Part shown: positions 8,536 through 17,536 of the stretch, in pieces
Position numbering within the stretch: position 1 is the first letter of the stretch
Layout of the letters: each line of letters begins with the position of its first letter
Source: Pseudarthrobacter sp. NIBRBAC000502770
GTDB lineage: Bacteria; Actinomycetota; Actinomycetes; Actinomycetales; Micrococcaceae
NCBI RefSeq assembly: GCF_006517815.1
Contig: NZ_CP041198.1
Coordinates: 1,364,001 to 1,428,000, forward strand
Reading direction: 5' to 3'
Length of the DNA: 64,000 nucleotides
Program-made: the position numbers and the translations under genes
The notes under the pieces: generated by a model
Databases searched by the model: none
Seen by the model: the letters and a program-made list of their open reading frames with translations, nothing else
What the model was told of the DNA's origin: nothing

Positions 8536-9702
8536 CTAGTGGCGGACGACGGTGAGGGTGCTTTTGTTGGCAGCGGATTCCTCCACCGCGTCCAGGACGT
8601 ACTGGACGTTCAGTCCTTCTTCGAACGACGGCGAGGGCTGGGTTCCGTCCCGGACGGCCAGCAGGAAGTCATGCACCTGGTGGGTGAACGTGTGCTCCCA
8701 GCCAATGATGTGGCCCTGCGGCCACCACGCGGCCAGGTACGGGTGCTCGGGTTCGTTGACCAGGATCCGGCGGAAGCCCTGTTCGCGGACCGGGACGGTG
8801 GCGTCCAGGAAGCCGAGTTCGTTGAGGTTTTCCAGGTCGAACAGGAGGCTGCCCTTGTCGCCGTAGACCTCGATCTGGAGGGAGTTCTTCCGGCCGGTGG
8901 CCACGCGGGAGACCTCCACGGAGGCCACCGCCCCGGAGGTGAGGGCCAGCGTTGCCCAAGCGGCGTCGTCGACCGTGACGTCCTCGATGCCGTTGGTGCC
9001 GGGGCGGCGGCCCACGAAGGTGGTGAGCCGGCCGCTGACCTCGGTGACCTGGTCTCCCAGGAGGAACAGGACCTGGTCGATGGCGTGGCTGGCGATGTCC
9101 CCGAGCGCGCCGGACCCGGCGGTTTCCTTCCGCAGCCGCCAGGTCATGGGGGCCTGGGCGTCTGCGAGCCAGTCCTGCAGGTACGCGGCGCGGACGTGCC
9201 GGACCGTGCCCAGGCGGCCTTCGGCGATGAGTTCCTTCGCCAGGGCCAGCGCCGGGACACGCCGGTAGTTGAATCCGATCATCGACTGGACGCCCTTGGC
9301 CCGTGCTTTGGCAGCGGCGGCGGTCATGAGTTCGGCCTCGGCCAGGGTGTTCGCCAGGGGCTTTTCCACCAGGACGTGCTTGCCCGCCGCCAGGGCGGCG
9401 ACCGCGATTTCCGCGTGCATCCAGCCGGGGGCGCAGATGTCTACGATGTCGATGTCGTCCCGTTCGATCACGGTGCGCCAGTCCGTTGCCGATTCGGCCC
9501 ACCCGTACCTGGCGGCGGCCTCGGCCACGGCGTCCGCGTCCCGGCCCACGAGGACCTTCTGCTCGAAGGCCGGGACGTCGAAGAAGCTGGCCACATTCCG
9601 CCAGGCGTTGGAATGCGCCTTGCCCATGAAGGCGTAACCGATCGCGGCCACCCCCAGGGGACGGGAGGGCGTGGAATCGGAGGGGTGTGCGGGTGTGGTC
9701 AT
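8536..9702 (-). CDS. Gfo/Idh/MocA family oxidoreductase
   Basis: A 388-aa NAD(P)-dependent sugar or inositol dehydrogenase. The Rossmann part starts at VAAIGYAFMGKAHSNAW, continues with IDIVDICAPGWMHAEIA and HVLVEKPLANTLAEAE (the EKP motif), and the C-terminal domain has GALGDIASHAIDQVLFLLG. ATG at 9700-9702 lies in a clear ribosome context (CAGGAACGC). It is cotranscribed with the isomerase downstream. The region upstream of it is a scrambled remnant (9748-10124), so its original promoter or partner gene may have been lost. Confidence 0.88.
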   Translation of the reverse strand: MTTPAHPSDSTPSRPLGVAAIGYAFMGKAHSNAWRNVASFFDVPAFEQKVLVGRDADAVAEAAARYGWAESATDWRTVIERDDIDIVDICAPGWMHAEIAVAALAAGKHVLVEKPLANTLAEAELMTAAAAKARAKGVQSMIGFNYRRVPALALAKELIAEGRLGTVRHVRAAYLQDWLADAQAPMTWRLRKETAGSGALGDIASHAIDQVLFLLGDQVTEVSGRLTTFVGRRPGTNGIEDVTVDDAAWATLALTSGAVASVEVSRVATGRKNSLQIEVYGDKGSLLFDLENLNELGFLDATVPVREQGFRRILVNEPEHPYLAAWWPQGHIIGWEHTFTHQVHDFLLAVRDGTQPSPSFEEGLNVQYVLDAVEESAANKSTLTVVRH

Positions 9703-9747
9703 GATGCGTTCCTGCGTGCTTCCTGCTGGCTGGACTACGTGCTGGAT

Positions 9748-9879
9748 TTAGAGGGTGGCGGTTTCCGGTGCCCAGTCCTCGGGGAGGGCGGGGGATACCG
9801 GGGCCGAGCTTTCGACGTTCACGAATGTGCCCGCATCGATGGACTCGGAGATCGAGACCATGGTGTCCAGCACGTGACA
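9748..9879 (-). pseudogene. C-terminal remnant of a Gfo/Idh/MocA oxidoreductase
   Basis: The minus strand reads 43 codons ending in TAA: CHVLDTMVSISESIDAGTF continuing to NVESS and a final ETATL. This is the typical end of a sugar dehydrogenase of the same superfamily as the next gene, with the LDTMVSISES helix. No start or N-terminal part remains; at about 9876 the sequence switches into the plus-strand fragment described next. It was probably the first gene of this operon. Confidence 0.7.
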
Positions 9880-10124
9880 AGGGCGCCCACCGTTTCGACC
9901 TCGAGAACCTCAACGAATTCCAGTTCCTGGACGCCATCGCACCCGCATGTGAGCAGGAATTCCGCCGGATCGTGGTCTGCGAACCGGGGCGCCCCTACAT
10001 GGACGCCTGGTGGCCGCAGGGCCACATCATCGGCTGGGAACACACGTTCACCCACGAAGTCCGCGACCTCCTGCTGGCCATCAGCAGCGGCACCCAGCCC
10101 TCGCCGTCGTTCGAGGACGGACTG
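9876..10124 (+). pseudogene. Internal fragment of a Gfo/Idh/MocA oxidoreductase, opposite strand
   Basis: On the plus strand about 83 codons, from DKGAHRFDLENLNE to PSPSFEDGL, match the C-terminal part of the intact oxidoreductase at 8536-9702. By eye about three quarters of residues are identical, including AAWWPQGHIIGWEHTFTH versus DAWWPQGHIIGWEHTFTH. The reading frame stays open without homology on both sides. It is a dead fragment of a paralog, inverted relative to its neighbours, and so marks a recombination junction. Confidence 0.75.
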
Positions 10125-10267
10125 GCAGGCGGATCTTGTTGGGGCGCTGAGCATCATGGCACCACTCTTCGGATGCCGTTGGCGGTGTGCGAGGAGTGGG
10201 TGGATGATGCTGGAGGACGCAAAACGGATAACCCGGTGATCGGTGGGCGCTTGACTTCGACAAGCGG

Positions 10268-11194
10268 TCAGCTCGATATAACCCACTGGAATGTCGCTGC
10301 TTTGGATCGAGCCCCCATCGCTGACTTGGACCTGTTGTCCTCTTGCAGTTCGCTGGTGATTGATTCGCCCAGCCGGACGAGGTCAGCGAAGTTTTCCGGG
10401 TTCAGCCAGTCCGGGCGGAGGCCGAAGAGCAGGTCCTCAGTGGACGTATTCCCCGAGGCGCCGGGGGCGAAGGGGCAACCGCCGAGCCCGCCGAGTGCAC
10501 CGTCAATGGTGGTGGCGCCGGCGTCCAGGGCCGCTATCGCGTTCGCGACCCCCATCCCCCACGTGTCGTGTCCGTGAAAAACCACACCAAGGTCGGGCAC
10601 GGCAGCTCTCACCTCGCGGATCAGGGCATTCACTTGATCCGGCACGGCGTGCCCCAGGGTGTCGCAGATGACGACATCGCTTACGCCCTCGCCCCGGGGG
10701 TCTTCCACGAGCTTCAGTACCCGGTCCGGATCGATGTCACCTTCAAAGGGACACGTGAACGAGGTGGCCAAACACAACTGGAGGGTGGCTCCTGCTTCGC
10801 GGGCGTGCTCCAGTGTCTGGGGCAGGGCTGCCATGCTCGCCTCTCTGGACCGGCCTATGTTGGCTTGGTTATGGGCGTCGGAAACGCTGAGGCAGTACTG
10901 CATGTTCACGGCCCCCGCGGCAGCGGCCCTTTCAACGTGGCGAGGTGTTGCCACCCAGATCCAGCACTTTTCCAGTTCCTCGGCGGTTAGGACGCTGATG
11001 AGCTCCAGGGTATTGGCCATCGACGGTACCAGGTCCGGGCGCGCCATCGAGCCGATTTCAACTGCCGGCACCCCTGCCGCCAGTAACGACCGGACAATGC
11101 CCGCTTTGCGTTCAGTTGAGAGCATGCCGCCAGTGAGCTGCAGCCCGTCCCGGAGGGTGACGTCCCGGAGCCGAAAATCATTTGTAGTGTTCAT
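10268..11194 (-). CDS. HMG-CoA lyase-like protein
   Basis: A 308-aa TIM-barrel lyase of the HMGL-like family. The N-terminal RDVTLRDGLQ carries the catalytic Arg and the metal-binding Asp, VFHGHDTWGMGVAN supplies the HxH metal ligands, and GGLGGCPFAPGASGN is the signature loop with the catalytic Cys. It would split 3-hydroxy-3-methylglutaryl-CoA or a similar 3-hydroxyacyl-CoA into an acyl-CoA and a keto acid. Its ATG overlaps the CoA-transferase stop (ATGA), so the two act in sequence: CoA activation, then cleavage. The last ~10 residues look unlike the family, so the 3' end may have been replaced at the nearby junction. Confidence 0.85.
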   Translation of the reverse strand: MNTTNDFRLRDVTLRDGLQLTGGMLSTERKAGIVRSLLAAGVPAVEIGSMARPDLVPSMANTLELISVLTAEELEKCWIWVATPRHVERAAAAGAVNMQYCLSVSDAHNQANIGRSREASMAALPQTLEHAREAGATLQLCLATSFTCPFEGDIDPDRVLKLVEDPRGEGVSDVVICDTLGHAVPDQVNALIREVRAAVPDLGVVFHGHDTWGMGVANAIAALDAGATTIDGALGGLGGCPFAPGASGNTSTEDLLFGLRPDWLNPENFADLVRLGESITSELQEDNRSKSAMGARSKAATFQWVISS

Positions 11195-12435
11195 ACGGTT
11201 TCCCTTTCCATTTTGGCTATGAGCAAGTCGGCCTGGTCCGCCGTTTTTCCCAGTACCTGTTCAAGGACGTCCCTGGTGTTCGCGCCCAGGTCCGGACCGA
11301 GGTTCTTGATCGGCAGGGATTTGCCGCCAATGACGGGGATAATCCCGGGAAAAGCCACGTTGCTGATGGTTTCTTCACCGGTTGAAACGTCAAATCTTTG
11401 CACCATGTCCCGCGCTGCGTACTGGTCGTCGGACACGATGTCCGCGGCGGTGTAGATGGGGCCTGCGGGCACACCGGCGGAGTCAAGGACGGCAAGGGCT
11501 TGCTTAGTGGTGAGGTTTTGGGCCCACTGCCCGATGGCGTGGTCCAGTTCGTCCCGCCGTTCCCACCGGTCTGCGTTTGTCTGCAGCTTCGGGTCATTGC
11601 CCAGGTCCGGTCGGCCGATGACGTCCATATAGCGCTTGAAGATAGCGTCACCGTTGCCCGCTACGACGATGCTCCCGTCGGTGCACAGGTACGCGTTCGA
11701 GGGGGCGATCCCTTCCATCCTGCCGCCGGTCCGCTGGCGTTTAATTCCAAAGGCCGTATGGTCGGGAATCAGGGACTCAGTGACAGAGAGCATTGCCTCG
11801 TTCAGGGCGATGTCCATCATCCGGTGGCTCAGCGGGATCGGGGTTTTCCCGCGCTTGACCTCGCGTTCGAAGAGGGACATAACCGCGCCGAAGGCTGCGT
11901 ACAGTCCGGCGATGGTGTCGCCGATGGAAACGCCGACCCGGACGGGTGGGCGGTCCGGGTCCCCGACAAGCTCGCGGAACCCCCCGAAGGCCTCGGCGAC
12001 AGCGGCGAACCCTGGCCGGGACGCCATGGGCCCGGTTTGGCCGAACGCGGAGATCCGGGTCAGGATCAGGTCTGGGTTCGCTTCGTTCAGCACCTCCGGT
12101 CCTAATCCCCATTTTTCCAGGGTGCCAGGCCGGAAGTTTTCCAGAACGATATCGGAGGCTGCGGCGAGTTCCAGGACGAGCTGGCGTCCTTCCTCGGTGC
12201 GCAGGTCGATCACGACGGATTTCTTGTTCCGGTTGATGGTCCGGTAAAGCATTGAGGTGTCCCCGGCGTAGAGCCGCCAGTTGCGGAGTTCGTCGCCGGT
12301 ACGGGGGCGTTCAATCTTGATGACTTCCGCCCCGAAGTCGGCCAGCATGCGCCCTGCTGTGGGTGCGGCGATGTAGTTGCCCAGTTCCAGTACGCGGATA
12401 CCCTGAAGCGGGGAAATGGCGGTGTTGATAGTCAT
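11191..12435 (-). CDS. CaiB/BaiF family III CoA-transferase
   Basis: A 414-aa family III CoA-transferase, full length. The N-terminal GIRVLELGNYIAAPTAGRML with DFGAEVIKIERP is diagnostic, followed by NKKSVVIDLRTEEG, LENFRPGTLEKWGL and ISAFGQTGP. These interlocked dimers move CoA from a donor such as succinyl-CoA to a carboxylic acid. Together with the coupled lyase it would activate and cleave a hydroxylated dicarboxylate (hydroxymethylglutarate or citramalate are candidates; inference). A decayed GntP permease sits just upstream and was probably its transporter. Confidence 0.88.
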   Translation of the reverse strand: MTINTAISPLQGIRVLELGNYIAAPTAGRMLADFGAEVIKIERPRTGDELRNWRLYAGDTSMLYRTINRNKKSVVIDLRTEEGRQLVLELAAASDIVLENFRPGTLEKWGLGPEVLNEANPDLILTRISAFGQTGPMASRPGFAAVAEAFGGFRELVGDPDRPPVRVGVSIGDTIAGLYAAFGAVMSLFEREVKRGKTPIPLSHRMMDIALNEAMLSVTESLIPDHTAFGIKRQRTGGRMEGIAPSNAYLCTDGSIVVAGNGDAIFKRYMDVIGRPDLGNDPKLQTNADRWERRDELDHAIGQWAQNLTTKQALAVLDSAGVPAGPIYTAADIVSDDQYAARDMVQRFDVSTGEETISNVAFPGIIPVIGGKSLPIKNLGPDLGANTRDVLEQVLGKTADQADLLIAKMERETV

Positions 12436-12450
12436 TGCTGGGGTTCCTTC

Positions 12451-12648
12451 TTAGATGAAAGATGCTGAGGACGAGGGTGAAGCCAGGGCGACGACGGATG
12501 CCACGGAGACCTCCAAGGTGCAGCTCTTCAGTGTTCCGCGGGTTGTTTGGCCGAGCGTGGATTGCAGCAGCCAGAACGTGTTGGATGTGACGTGAACAAT
12601 GAAGAGTGAGCCTGCGCCGGCGGCCAGTGCCAGCAGTACGAGGTTGAT
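12451..12648 (-). pseudogene. GntP-type permease, C-terminal remnant
   Basis: The minus strand encodes 65 codons ending in TAA: LVLLALAAGAGSLFIVHVTS, then NTFWLLQSTLG, TRGTLKSCTLEV and a final hydrophobic helix. This matches the end of gluconate/GntP-family proton symporters (the GAGS...HVND..FW..KE pattern). An in-frame stop lies immediately upstream (12649-12651) and no N-terminal part is visible. It ends 15 bp before the CoA-transferase start, so it was the operon's transporter. Confidence 0.65.
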
Positions 12649-12651
12649 TCA

Positions 12652-12935
12652 TGACATTCCTGTCCGGCCCTTAGGTGAGGTACCACTGGGCAAGCGGCGC
12701 TAAAGCGTCCCCCGGGTTCGATGTTCCCCGGCAGGGTACGGGCCCGAGATGGCGGCTACTTTTCGCGGAGCTGGCGTTTCGCTCGCCAGTTGGTTTATTG
12801 GCCTTGCTGTTCTGAATCAAAGCTCGCCGCCCATCGGTTGCACCGAGCTGTCGTGCTGCTGGCCCCAAAACGGCAGTCCGGACATGGGACTGTCTGCACC
12901 TTCAAAGGATGGCGCCCTACGGTGTCCAGCTTGCT
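12652..12935. other. Intergenic stretch without recognisable gene
   Basis: Between the GntP remnant and the oxidoreductase stop. Short open frames exist on both strands, but none has a ribosome site or resembles a known protein. It contains two short GC-rich palindromic runs only. Confidence 0.4.
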
Positions 12936-14081
12936 CTAGGCGCTTACTCGCGGAGCGGCGGAGACCGGTTCGGGACGGGAGCAGGTGCTGAAAATCGGCC
13001 GGTAACCTTCGTGCTCGTCAAGTGTGGAAACGGTGTCAAGCACATCGAGGATGTGGAAGGCTCGGTCGGCGCTGGTTTTATGCGTCCCGCCGCTTAAGGA
13101 TTCGACGAGATCCAATACCCCAAGGGCGCGGTACGGCCAAGCAGGCTCGGGTGTCGTCCTGGAAATGACGGGTTCGAGAACGGTCACTTCCTCGTTTCGA
13201 CGGATAATGCGTACAGGTTCATCGAACCGGTTTGCCTTAGGAAGCATCAGCGTGCCCTCTGTGCCGTAGATTTCGAGGTGTGGCAGCTCGGCGTCCCAGA
13301 TTTCAAAACTGTACATCGCCGTTGCGATCGCGCTGTCAAAGCATAGGACGGCGCTCGTGTGAGTCGGGATGCTGACATCGATGAAGTCAGCAGTGCGGCC
13401 GGCGCTGCTGACCGGCAGGCGGGAGCGGACCGTCCGGCTGGCACCCAGAACGCCGCGAACAGGTCCCAGCAGATTGATCAGATGGGCAAGGTGGTAAGGG
13501 CCCAGGTCGAGAGCCGGGCCACCGCCAGGTGCGAAGAAGGCTGCGGGATTCGGGTGCCAGGTTTCGGTTCTGGATGAAATGATGAATGATGAGGCCGCAA
13601 AAACCTCGCCGATGAGACCGGCGTCGACTGCATAGCGGGCAGTTTGACCCGCCTGGCCAAGATAAGTGTCAGGTGCGCAACCTAGCTTCAATCCACGGGC
13701 CGTCGCCAGCTCGATATCGCCTTGGGCGTCTTCGCGGGTGAGGGCGAGAGGCTTTTCCACATAGACGTGCTTGCCGGCATTCAAGGCCGCCCGCGTGAGG
13801 GAAGAGTGAGCCGCGGGCGGAGTGATATTGACGACGACGGAGATGTCGCCGTCAGCCAGCAGTTCCTCCGCGGTTCCGGATTTCGGGATGCCCCAACGAG
13901 CTGCCGCCTCTCGGGCCCGTAGGGTGTCTAGATCCGCCACCCGTAAGATTTCGACCCGGGGATCCAGCCCGAGGCCGCGGGCGTAGGCGTCAAAGATAAC
14001 GCCGGTTCCGACGATGCCTATGCCGATCGGTTTCGCACTCTCATTGGTGAGACTACCGGCGGATGTCTTTAGAAATGCCAC
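12936..14081 (-). CDS. Gfo/Idh/MocA family oxidoreductase
   Basis: A 381-aa NAD(P)-dependent sugar oxidoreductase. Rossmann segment IGIGIVGTGVIFDAYARGL, then VVVNITPPAAHSSLTR, the HVYVEKPLALTREDA motif, and GGGPALDLGPYHLAHLINLLGP in the C-terminal domain with the conserved D..PYH pattern. I place the start at GTG 14079-14081, which follows CGAGGAGACC; upstream in-frame codons have no homology. It is divergent from the sugar ABC transporter genes and is probably part of the same ROK-controlled sugar regulon. Confidence 0.85.
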   Translation of the reverse strand: MAFLKTSAGSLTNESAKPIGIGIVGTGVIFDAYARGLGLDPRVEILRVADLDTLRAREAAARWGIPKSGTAEELLADGDISVVVNITPPAAHSSLTRAALNAGKHVYVEKPLALTREDAQGDIELATARGLKLGCAPDTYLGQAGQTARYAVDAGLIGEVFAASSFIISSRTETWHPNPAAFFAPGGGPALDLGPYHLAHLINLLGPVRGVLGASRTVRSRLPVSSAGRTADFIDVSIPTHTSAVLCFDSAIATAMYSFEIWDAELPHLEIYGTEGTLMLPKANRFDEPVRIIRRNEEVTVLEPVISRTTPEPAWPYRALGVLDLVESLSGGTHKTSADRAFHILDVLDTVSTLDEHEGYRPIFSTCSRPEPVSAAPRVSA

Positions 14082-14246
14082 TGTGTTGGGTCTCCTCGTT
14101 GCTTCATGCGCGCCAGAGCGGTGCGCAAGGTCAAGGGGAGAGCGTGAGATGTAGGCAAGATTACGTCCACACAAGAGGGGAATCAAGCTCAGACCCGCGA
14201 ACTGTATTGATCCATAATAATTCTATTTTTTGATTTATTCAGAGCA

Positions 14247-14280
14247 TTGCCTAACTAATTAGGGCCGATTAGATTCGAAT
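14247..14280 (+). promoter_or_regulatory. Promoter of the sugar ABC operon with ROK-type operator
   Basis: TTGCCT (14247-14252) and TAGATT (14270-14275) are spaced by exactly 17 bp. The -10 box overlaps the palindrome ATTCGAAT (14273-14280). The same arrangement, TAGATT running into CGAAT, recurs in the isomerase promoter at 18413-18446. This is what a repressor site looks like; the ROK protein at 18502 is the likely ligand-responsive binder. Confidence 0.65.
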
Positions 14281-14369
14281 TAGTGGTGCAGAGCGTGAGA
14301 CCCCGCACTTGAGCTTTTTTACAACGGCGTCGCTTAGCCGATTACCTCAACGGAGAGAAGGTCCTTCTG

Positions 14370-15677
14370 GTGCTCAAACTCAACTCGTTTTTCCCCAAGC
14401 GCCGCGTGCTGGCGTCCATGGCGGTCGCTACCGCCATGGGGATCACCGTCGTCGGCTGCGGCAGCGGTGGCCCGGGACAGCAGTCCGGATCCACAGCTAC
14501 GATGTGGTCGATTACCTCCGGGGATCAGCCCGTCATCGCGTCCGCTGTGAATTCCTGGAATCGCGAACACCCGGACAAAAAAATTACCGTGGAATTTTTT
14601 GCCTCGGACGCCTACAAGTCCAAGATTCGTACAGCCGTCGGTGCTGGTCAGGCCCCTACCCTGATCTTCAACTGGACTGGCGGGGTCCTGGATTCCTATG
14701 TTGATGCCGGCGCTGTGGAAGATCTCAGCGGTTTGGTTAGCAAAAAGCCTGAGGTTACCGACCGTTACCTTCCCAGCGTGATGAAGAACGGCGTGATTGA
14801 CGGCAAGACCTATGCGCTGCCGATGAACAAAATAAATCCCTCGCTGATCTACTACAACAAGGACATCTTTGCCGCAGCGGGAGTCCAGCCTCCCACCACG
14901 TGGGACGAACTGGTTGCAGCCGTGCCCAAACTCAAAGCCCAGGGCGTGGCCCCATTCGCTTTAGGTGGCCAGTCCAAGTGGCCGGAACTGATCTGGCTCG
15001 AGTACCTCATTGACCGACAGGGAGGCTCCGGTATTTTCGAACGCATCGCTAAGGGCGAGGCGGACGCTTGGTCAAACCCTGCAGTAAAAGATGCACTTAC
15101 GAAGATCCAGCAGCTCGTTGACGCCGGAGCATTCCAGGAGGGATTCGCTTCAACTGCTTCCAACTCTGGCTCCGAGCTTGCCCTGCTTTACACCGGCAAG
15201 GCCGCGATGTCGCTGCAGGTTTCGTCCCAGTACCAGACCATGAAGAAGGGAGCCCCAGACTTCATCGCCGGCGACAAGCTGGGTTACTTTCCCTTCCCGA
15301 AGGTCGCAGGCGGCAAGGGTGACCCCTCCTATGTCGTCGGCACACCTTCGAATTTCTTCTCGGTTTCCTCCAAGGCCTCAGATGCCCAGAAGGACATTGC
15401 CAAAGAGTTCCTGGCCACCGAGCTCTTCGATGACGAATACGTCGGTGGCATTATCGGAACCGGAGCAGTCCCCCCGTTGAAGGGTGTGGACAGCAAACTC
15501 GATTCCGCAGCCGATGCCGACTTCCTCAAGTTCACCTACGGGCTGGCCGAGGACGCCTCCAAGTTTGAACTCTCGTGGGACCAGGCGATAGACCCGGCAC
15601 TGGCAGATACTCTGCTAAACAACCTCGGAGAGGTCTTCCTTAAGCAGAAGTCCCCCAACAGTTCGTCGACGCTATGA
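14370..15677 (+). CDS. Sugar ABC transporter substrate-binding lipoprotein, 3' frameshift
   Basis: A family 1 extracellular solute-binding protein of 435 aa as read. The signal peptide ends in the lipobox VVGC with Cys30, so it is membrane-anchored outside the cell. GTG start follows GGAGAGAAGG. Typical segments are YKSKIRTAVGAGQAPTLIF, DGKTYALPMNKINPSLIYYN and GTGAVPPLKGVDSKL. The natural end appears shifted: the current frame reads NSSSTL, while the +1-shifted reading after the C-run 15652-15656 gives QQFVDAMNAASKK and a TGA at 15695-15697 overlapping the permease ATG, exactly as in homologs. One missing C explains it. Confidence 0.9.
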   Translation: MLKLNSFFPKRRVLASMAVATAMGITVVGCGSGGPGQQSGSTATMWSITSGDQPVIASAVNSWNREHPDKKITVEFFASDAYKSKIRTAVGAGQAPTLIFNWTGGVLDSYVDAGAVEDLSGLVSKKPEVTDRYLPSVMKNGVIDGKTYALPMNKINPSLIYYNKDIFAAAGVQPPTTWDELVAAVPKLKAQGVAPFALGGQSKWPELIWLEYLIDRQGGSGIFERIAKGEADAWSNPAVKDALTKIQQLVDAGAFQEGFASTASNSGSELALLYTGKAAMSLQVSSQYQTMKKGAPDFIAGDKLGYFPFPKVAGGKGDPSYVVGTPSNFFSVSSKASDAQKDIAKEFLATELFDDEYVGGIIGTGAVPPLKGVDSKLDSAADADFLKFTYGLAEDASKFELSWDQAIDPALADTLLNNLGEVFLKQKSPNSSSTL

Positions 15678-15693
15678 ATGCCGCGAGCAAGAA

Positions 15694-16641
15694 ATGAGCA
15701 TTTCAACAGCTTCCCCAAGGACGCCCTCCGCCCACAAGGCGGGGGGCGCCCCTCCCGGTCGCCGCAAGACCCTTCGGCACGGGCCCTCAGCCTGGCTGAC
15801 CGCACCGGCGTTGGTCTTCTTCTTCCTCTTCGCCGTCCTGCCCCTTGGCGGCGTGTTCGTCCTAAGCTTCATGCACTGGGACGGTATCGGTCAGATAACC
15901 TGGGCCGGCTTCGCGAACTGGGCAAGCGTCCTTACCGACCCTTTAACCGGTAATTCGCTCTGGATTACTCTTAAGGTGATTCTTCTCAGCTGTGCAGTGC
16001 AGATCCCCGTCAGTCTGTTGCTCGGCGTCTTCACAGCCGGCCAGCAGCGCTACCGGGCAGTTCTCGCCGTACTTTATTTCATTCCGCTGCTGCTCTCCAA
16101 CGCTGCCGTGGCAATCATGTTTATGGCGCTCCTTGATCCCAACTTCGGGATGAGCGCTGCAATTCCGATTCCACTACTCTCCCAGGACTGGCTTGGAAAT
16201 CCGGATCTAGCCCTCGGTGTGGTGATCTTTGTCCTCTCGTGGTCGCACATCCCCTTCCACATACTGGTCTACCAAGGTGGGGCACGGCAGATACCCGCAT
16301 CGCTGTACGAGGCAGCGCAAATTGATGGCGCCAGTAAAGTACAGCAGTTCTTCGCGATTACGCTTCCGCAGCTGAAGTACACGTTCATCACTTCAACAAC
16401 GCTCATGGTCGTCGGTACCCTCACGTACTTTGACTTGATCTTCGTACTCACCGGTGGTGGACCGGGAAACGCAACGAGCGTGCTGGCTCTCCGGATGTAT
16501 CTGGAAGGGTTCCGCGGTAATGACATGGGCGCCGCCAGTGCCCTCGGTGTGATTCTCGCGGTCTTCGGTCTCGCACTTGCCCTGCTGCTCCAACGACTCG
16601 GCGGAAAGAATCGTCAGGCAAGCCAAATGGAAGGTGCCTAA
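15694..16641 (+). CDS. Sugar ABC transporter permease (MalF-type)
   Basis: A 315-aa inner-membrane permease with six predicted helices. The EAA loop is at EAAQIDGASKVQQFFAITLP, the contact for the ATPase. The first ~25 residues are basic and cytoplasmic. The ATG overlaps the restored stop of the binding-protein gene. It works with the MalG-type permease next to it; no ATPase gene is nearby, as is common where one MsiK-type ATPase serves several sugar systems in actinobacteria. Confidence 0.9.
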   Translation: MSISTASPRTPSAHKAGGAPPGRRKTLRHGPSAWLTAPALVFFFLFAVLPLGGVFVLSFMHWDGIGQITWAGFANWASVLTDPLTGNSLWITLKVILLSCAVQIPVSLLLGVFTAGQQRYRAVLAVLYFIPLLLSNAAVAIMFMALLDPNFGMSAAIPIPLLSQDWLGNPDLALGVVIFVLSWSHIPFHILVYQGGARQIPASLYEAAQIDGASKVQQFFAITLPQLKYTFITSTTLMVVGTLTYFDLIFVLTGGGPGNATSVLALRMYLEGFRGNDMGAASALGVILAVFGLALALLLQRLGGKNRQASQMEGA

Positions 16642-17520
16642 ATGACACAAAATACTCGGACGCTTCCGTCCATGAAGCAACGGCAGGGGACAGGGAGTAC
16701 GGGATTTGGGCGGCGAAACATCACTGGCGGTGCCGCCGGATGGGTGTGGCTGGCGATCATCATCATCCCGCTCTACTACGTGGTCATCACCAGCTTCAAA
16801 GACCAGCAGGCGTTCTTCGCATCCAACCCGCTCCTGCCTTCCACGAGCCCGACGCTGGACAACTACCAGCTCGTTCTCGAAAACGACTTCCTGCGCTACT
16901 TCAGCAACAGCGTCATCGTGACGGTAGGGGCAGTAATCCCCGCCGTCCTCGTTTCCTTCATGGCCGCTTACGCCCTCGTCCGCGGCTCAGGTCGGCTCCT
17001 GGGCGGAATCAATCAGCTCCTGCTGCTTGGCCTTGCGATCCCGCTGCAGGCAACCATCATCCCGATCTATTGGGGTATTACACGCCTATACCTCTATGAC
17101 ACGCTTCTGGCGCTAATACTTCCATCAATTGCCTTTGCAGTGCCTGTCTCGGTGCTGATCCTGGCCAACTTCCTGCGTGATGTACCCAATGAGCTTTTCG
17201 AGTCGATGAGGCTGGACGGATGTTCTGACTGGTCGATGATGTGGCGGCTGGCGTTCCCGCTGATCCGGCCGGCAATCGCAACTATCGCCGTGTACAACGC
17301 ATTGAACGTCTGGAACGGATTCCTGTTCCCGCTTATCCTCACGCAAAGCTCAGACAACCGCGTGCTCCCACTCTCGCTCTGGGCGTTCCAGGGCGAGTTC
17401 TCCATCAACGCCCCAGCAATCCTCGCGGCTGTGGTGCTCTCCGTGATACCCCTGGTTGTCCTTTACATGATCGGACGCCGCCAACTTGTCGCCGGGCTGA
17501 CTGCGGGATTCAGCAAGTAA
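16642..17520 (+). CDS. Sugar ABC transporter permease (MalG-type)
   Basis: A 292-aa permease with six membrane helices. The EAA-like loop is ELFESMRLDGCSDWSMMWRL, and the C-terminal segment MIGRRQLVAGLTAGFSK is the usual ending of this subfamily. The ATG follows the previous stop codon without a gap (TAAATG), so the two permeases are coupled. A strong hairpin lies 16 bp after the stop. Confidence 0.9.
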   Translation: MTQNTRTLPSMKQRQGTGSTGFGRRNITGGAAGWVWLAIIIIPLYYVVITSFKDQQAFFASNPLLPSTSPTLDNYQLVLENDFLRYFSNSVIVTVGAVIPAVLVSFMAAYALVRGSGRLLGGINQLLLLGLAIPLQATIIPIYWGITRLYLYDTLLALILPSIAFAVPVSVLILANFLRDVPNELFESMRLDGCSDWSMMWRLAFPLIRPAIATIAVYNALNVWNGFLFPLILTQSSDNRVLPLSLWAFQGEFSINAPAILAAVVLSVIPLVVLYMIGRRQLVAGLTAGFSK

Positions 17521-17536
17521 ACGACGAAGCCCATAA

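Noticed and set aside
7489-10239. Very long plus-strand open frame of over 900 codons
   Set aside because: It is a third-position GC artefact antisense to the isomerase and oxidoreductase genes, has no ribosome site and has a Gly/Val/Asp-biased, non-homologous translation.
12671-12939. Short open frames near the GntP remnant
   Set aside because: No homology, no ribosome site, and several mutually exclusive frames.
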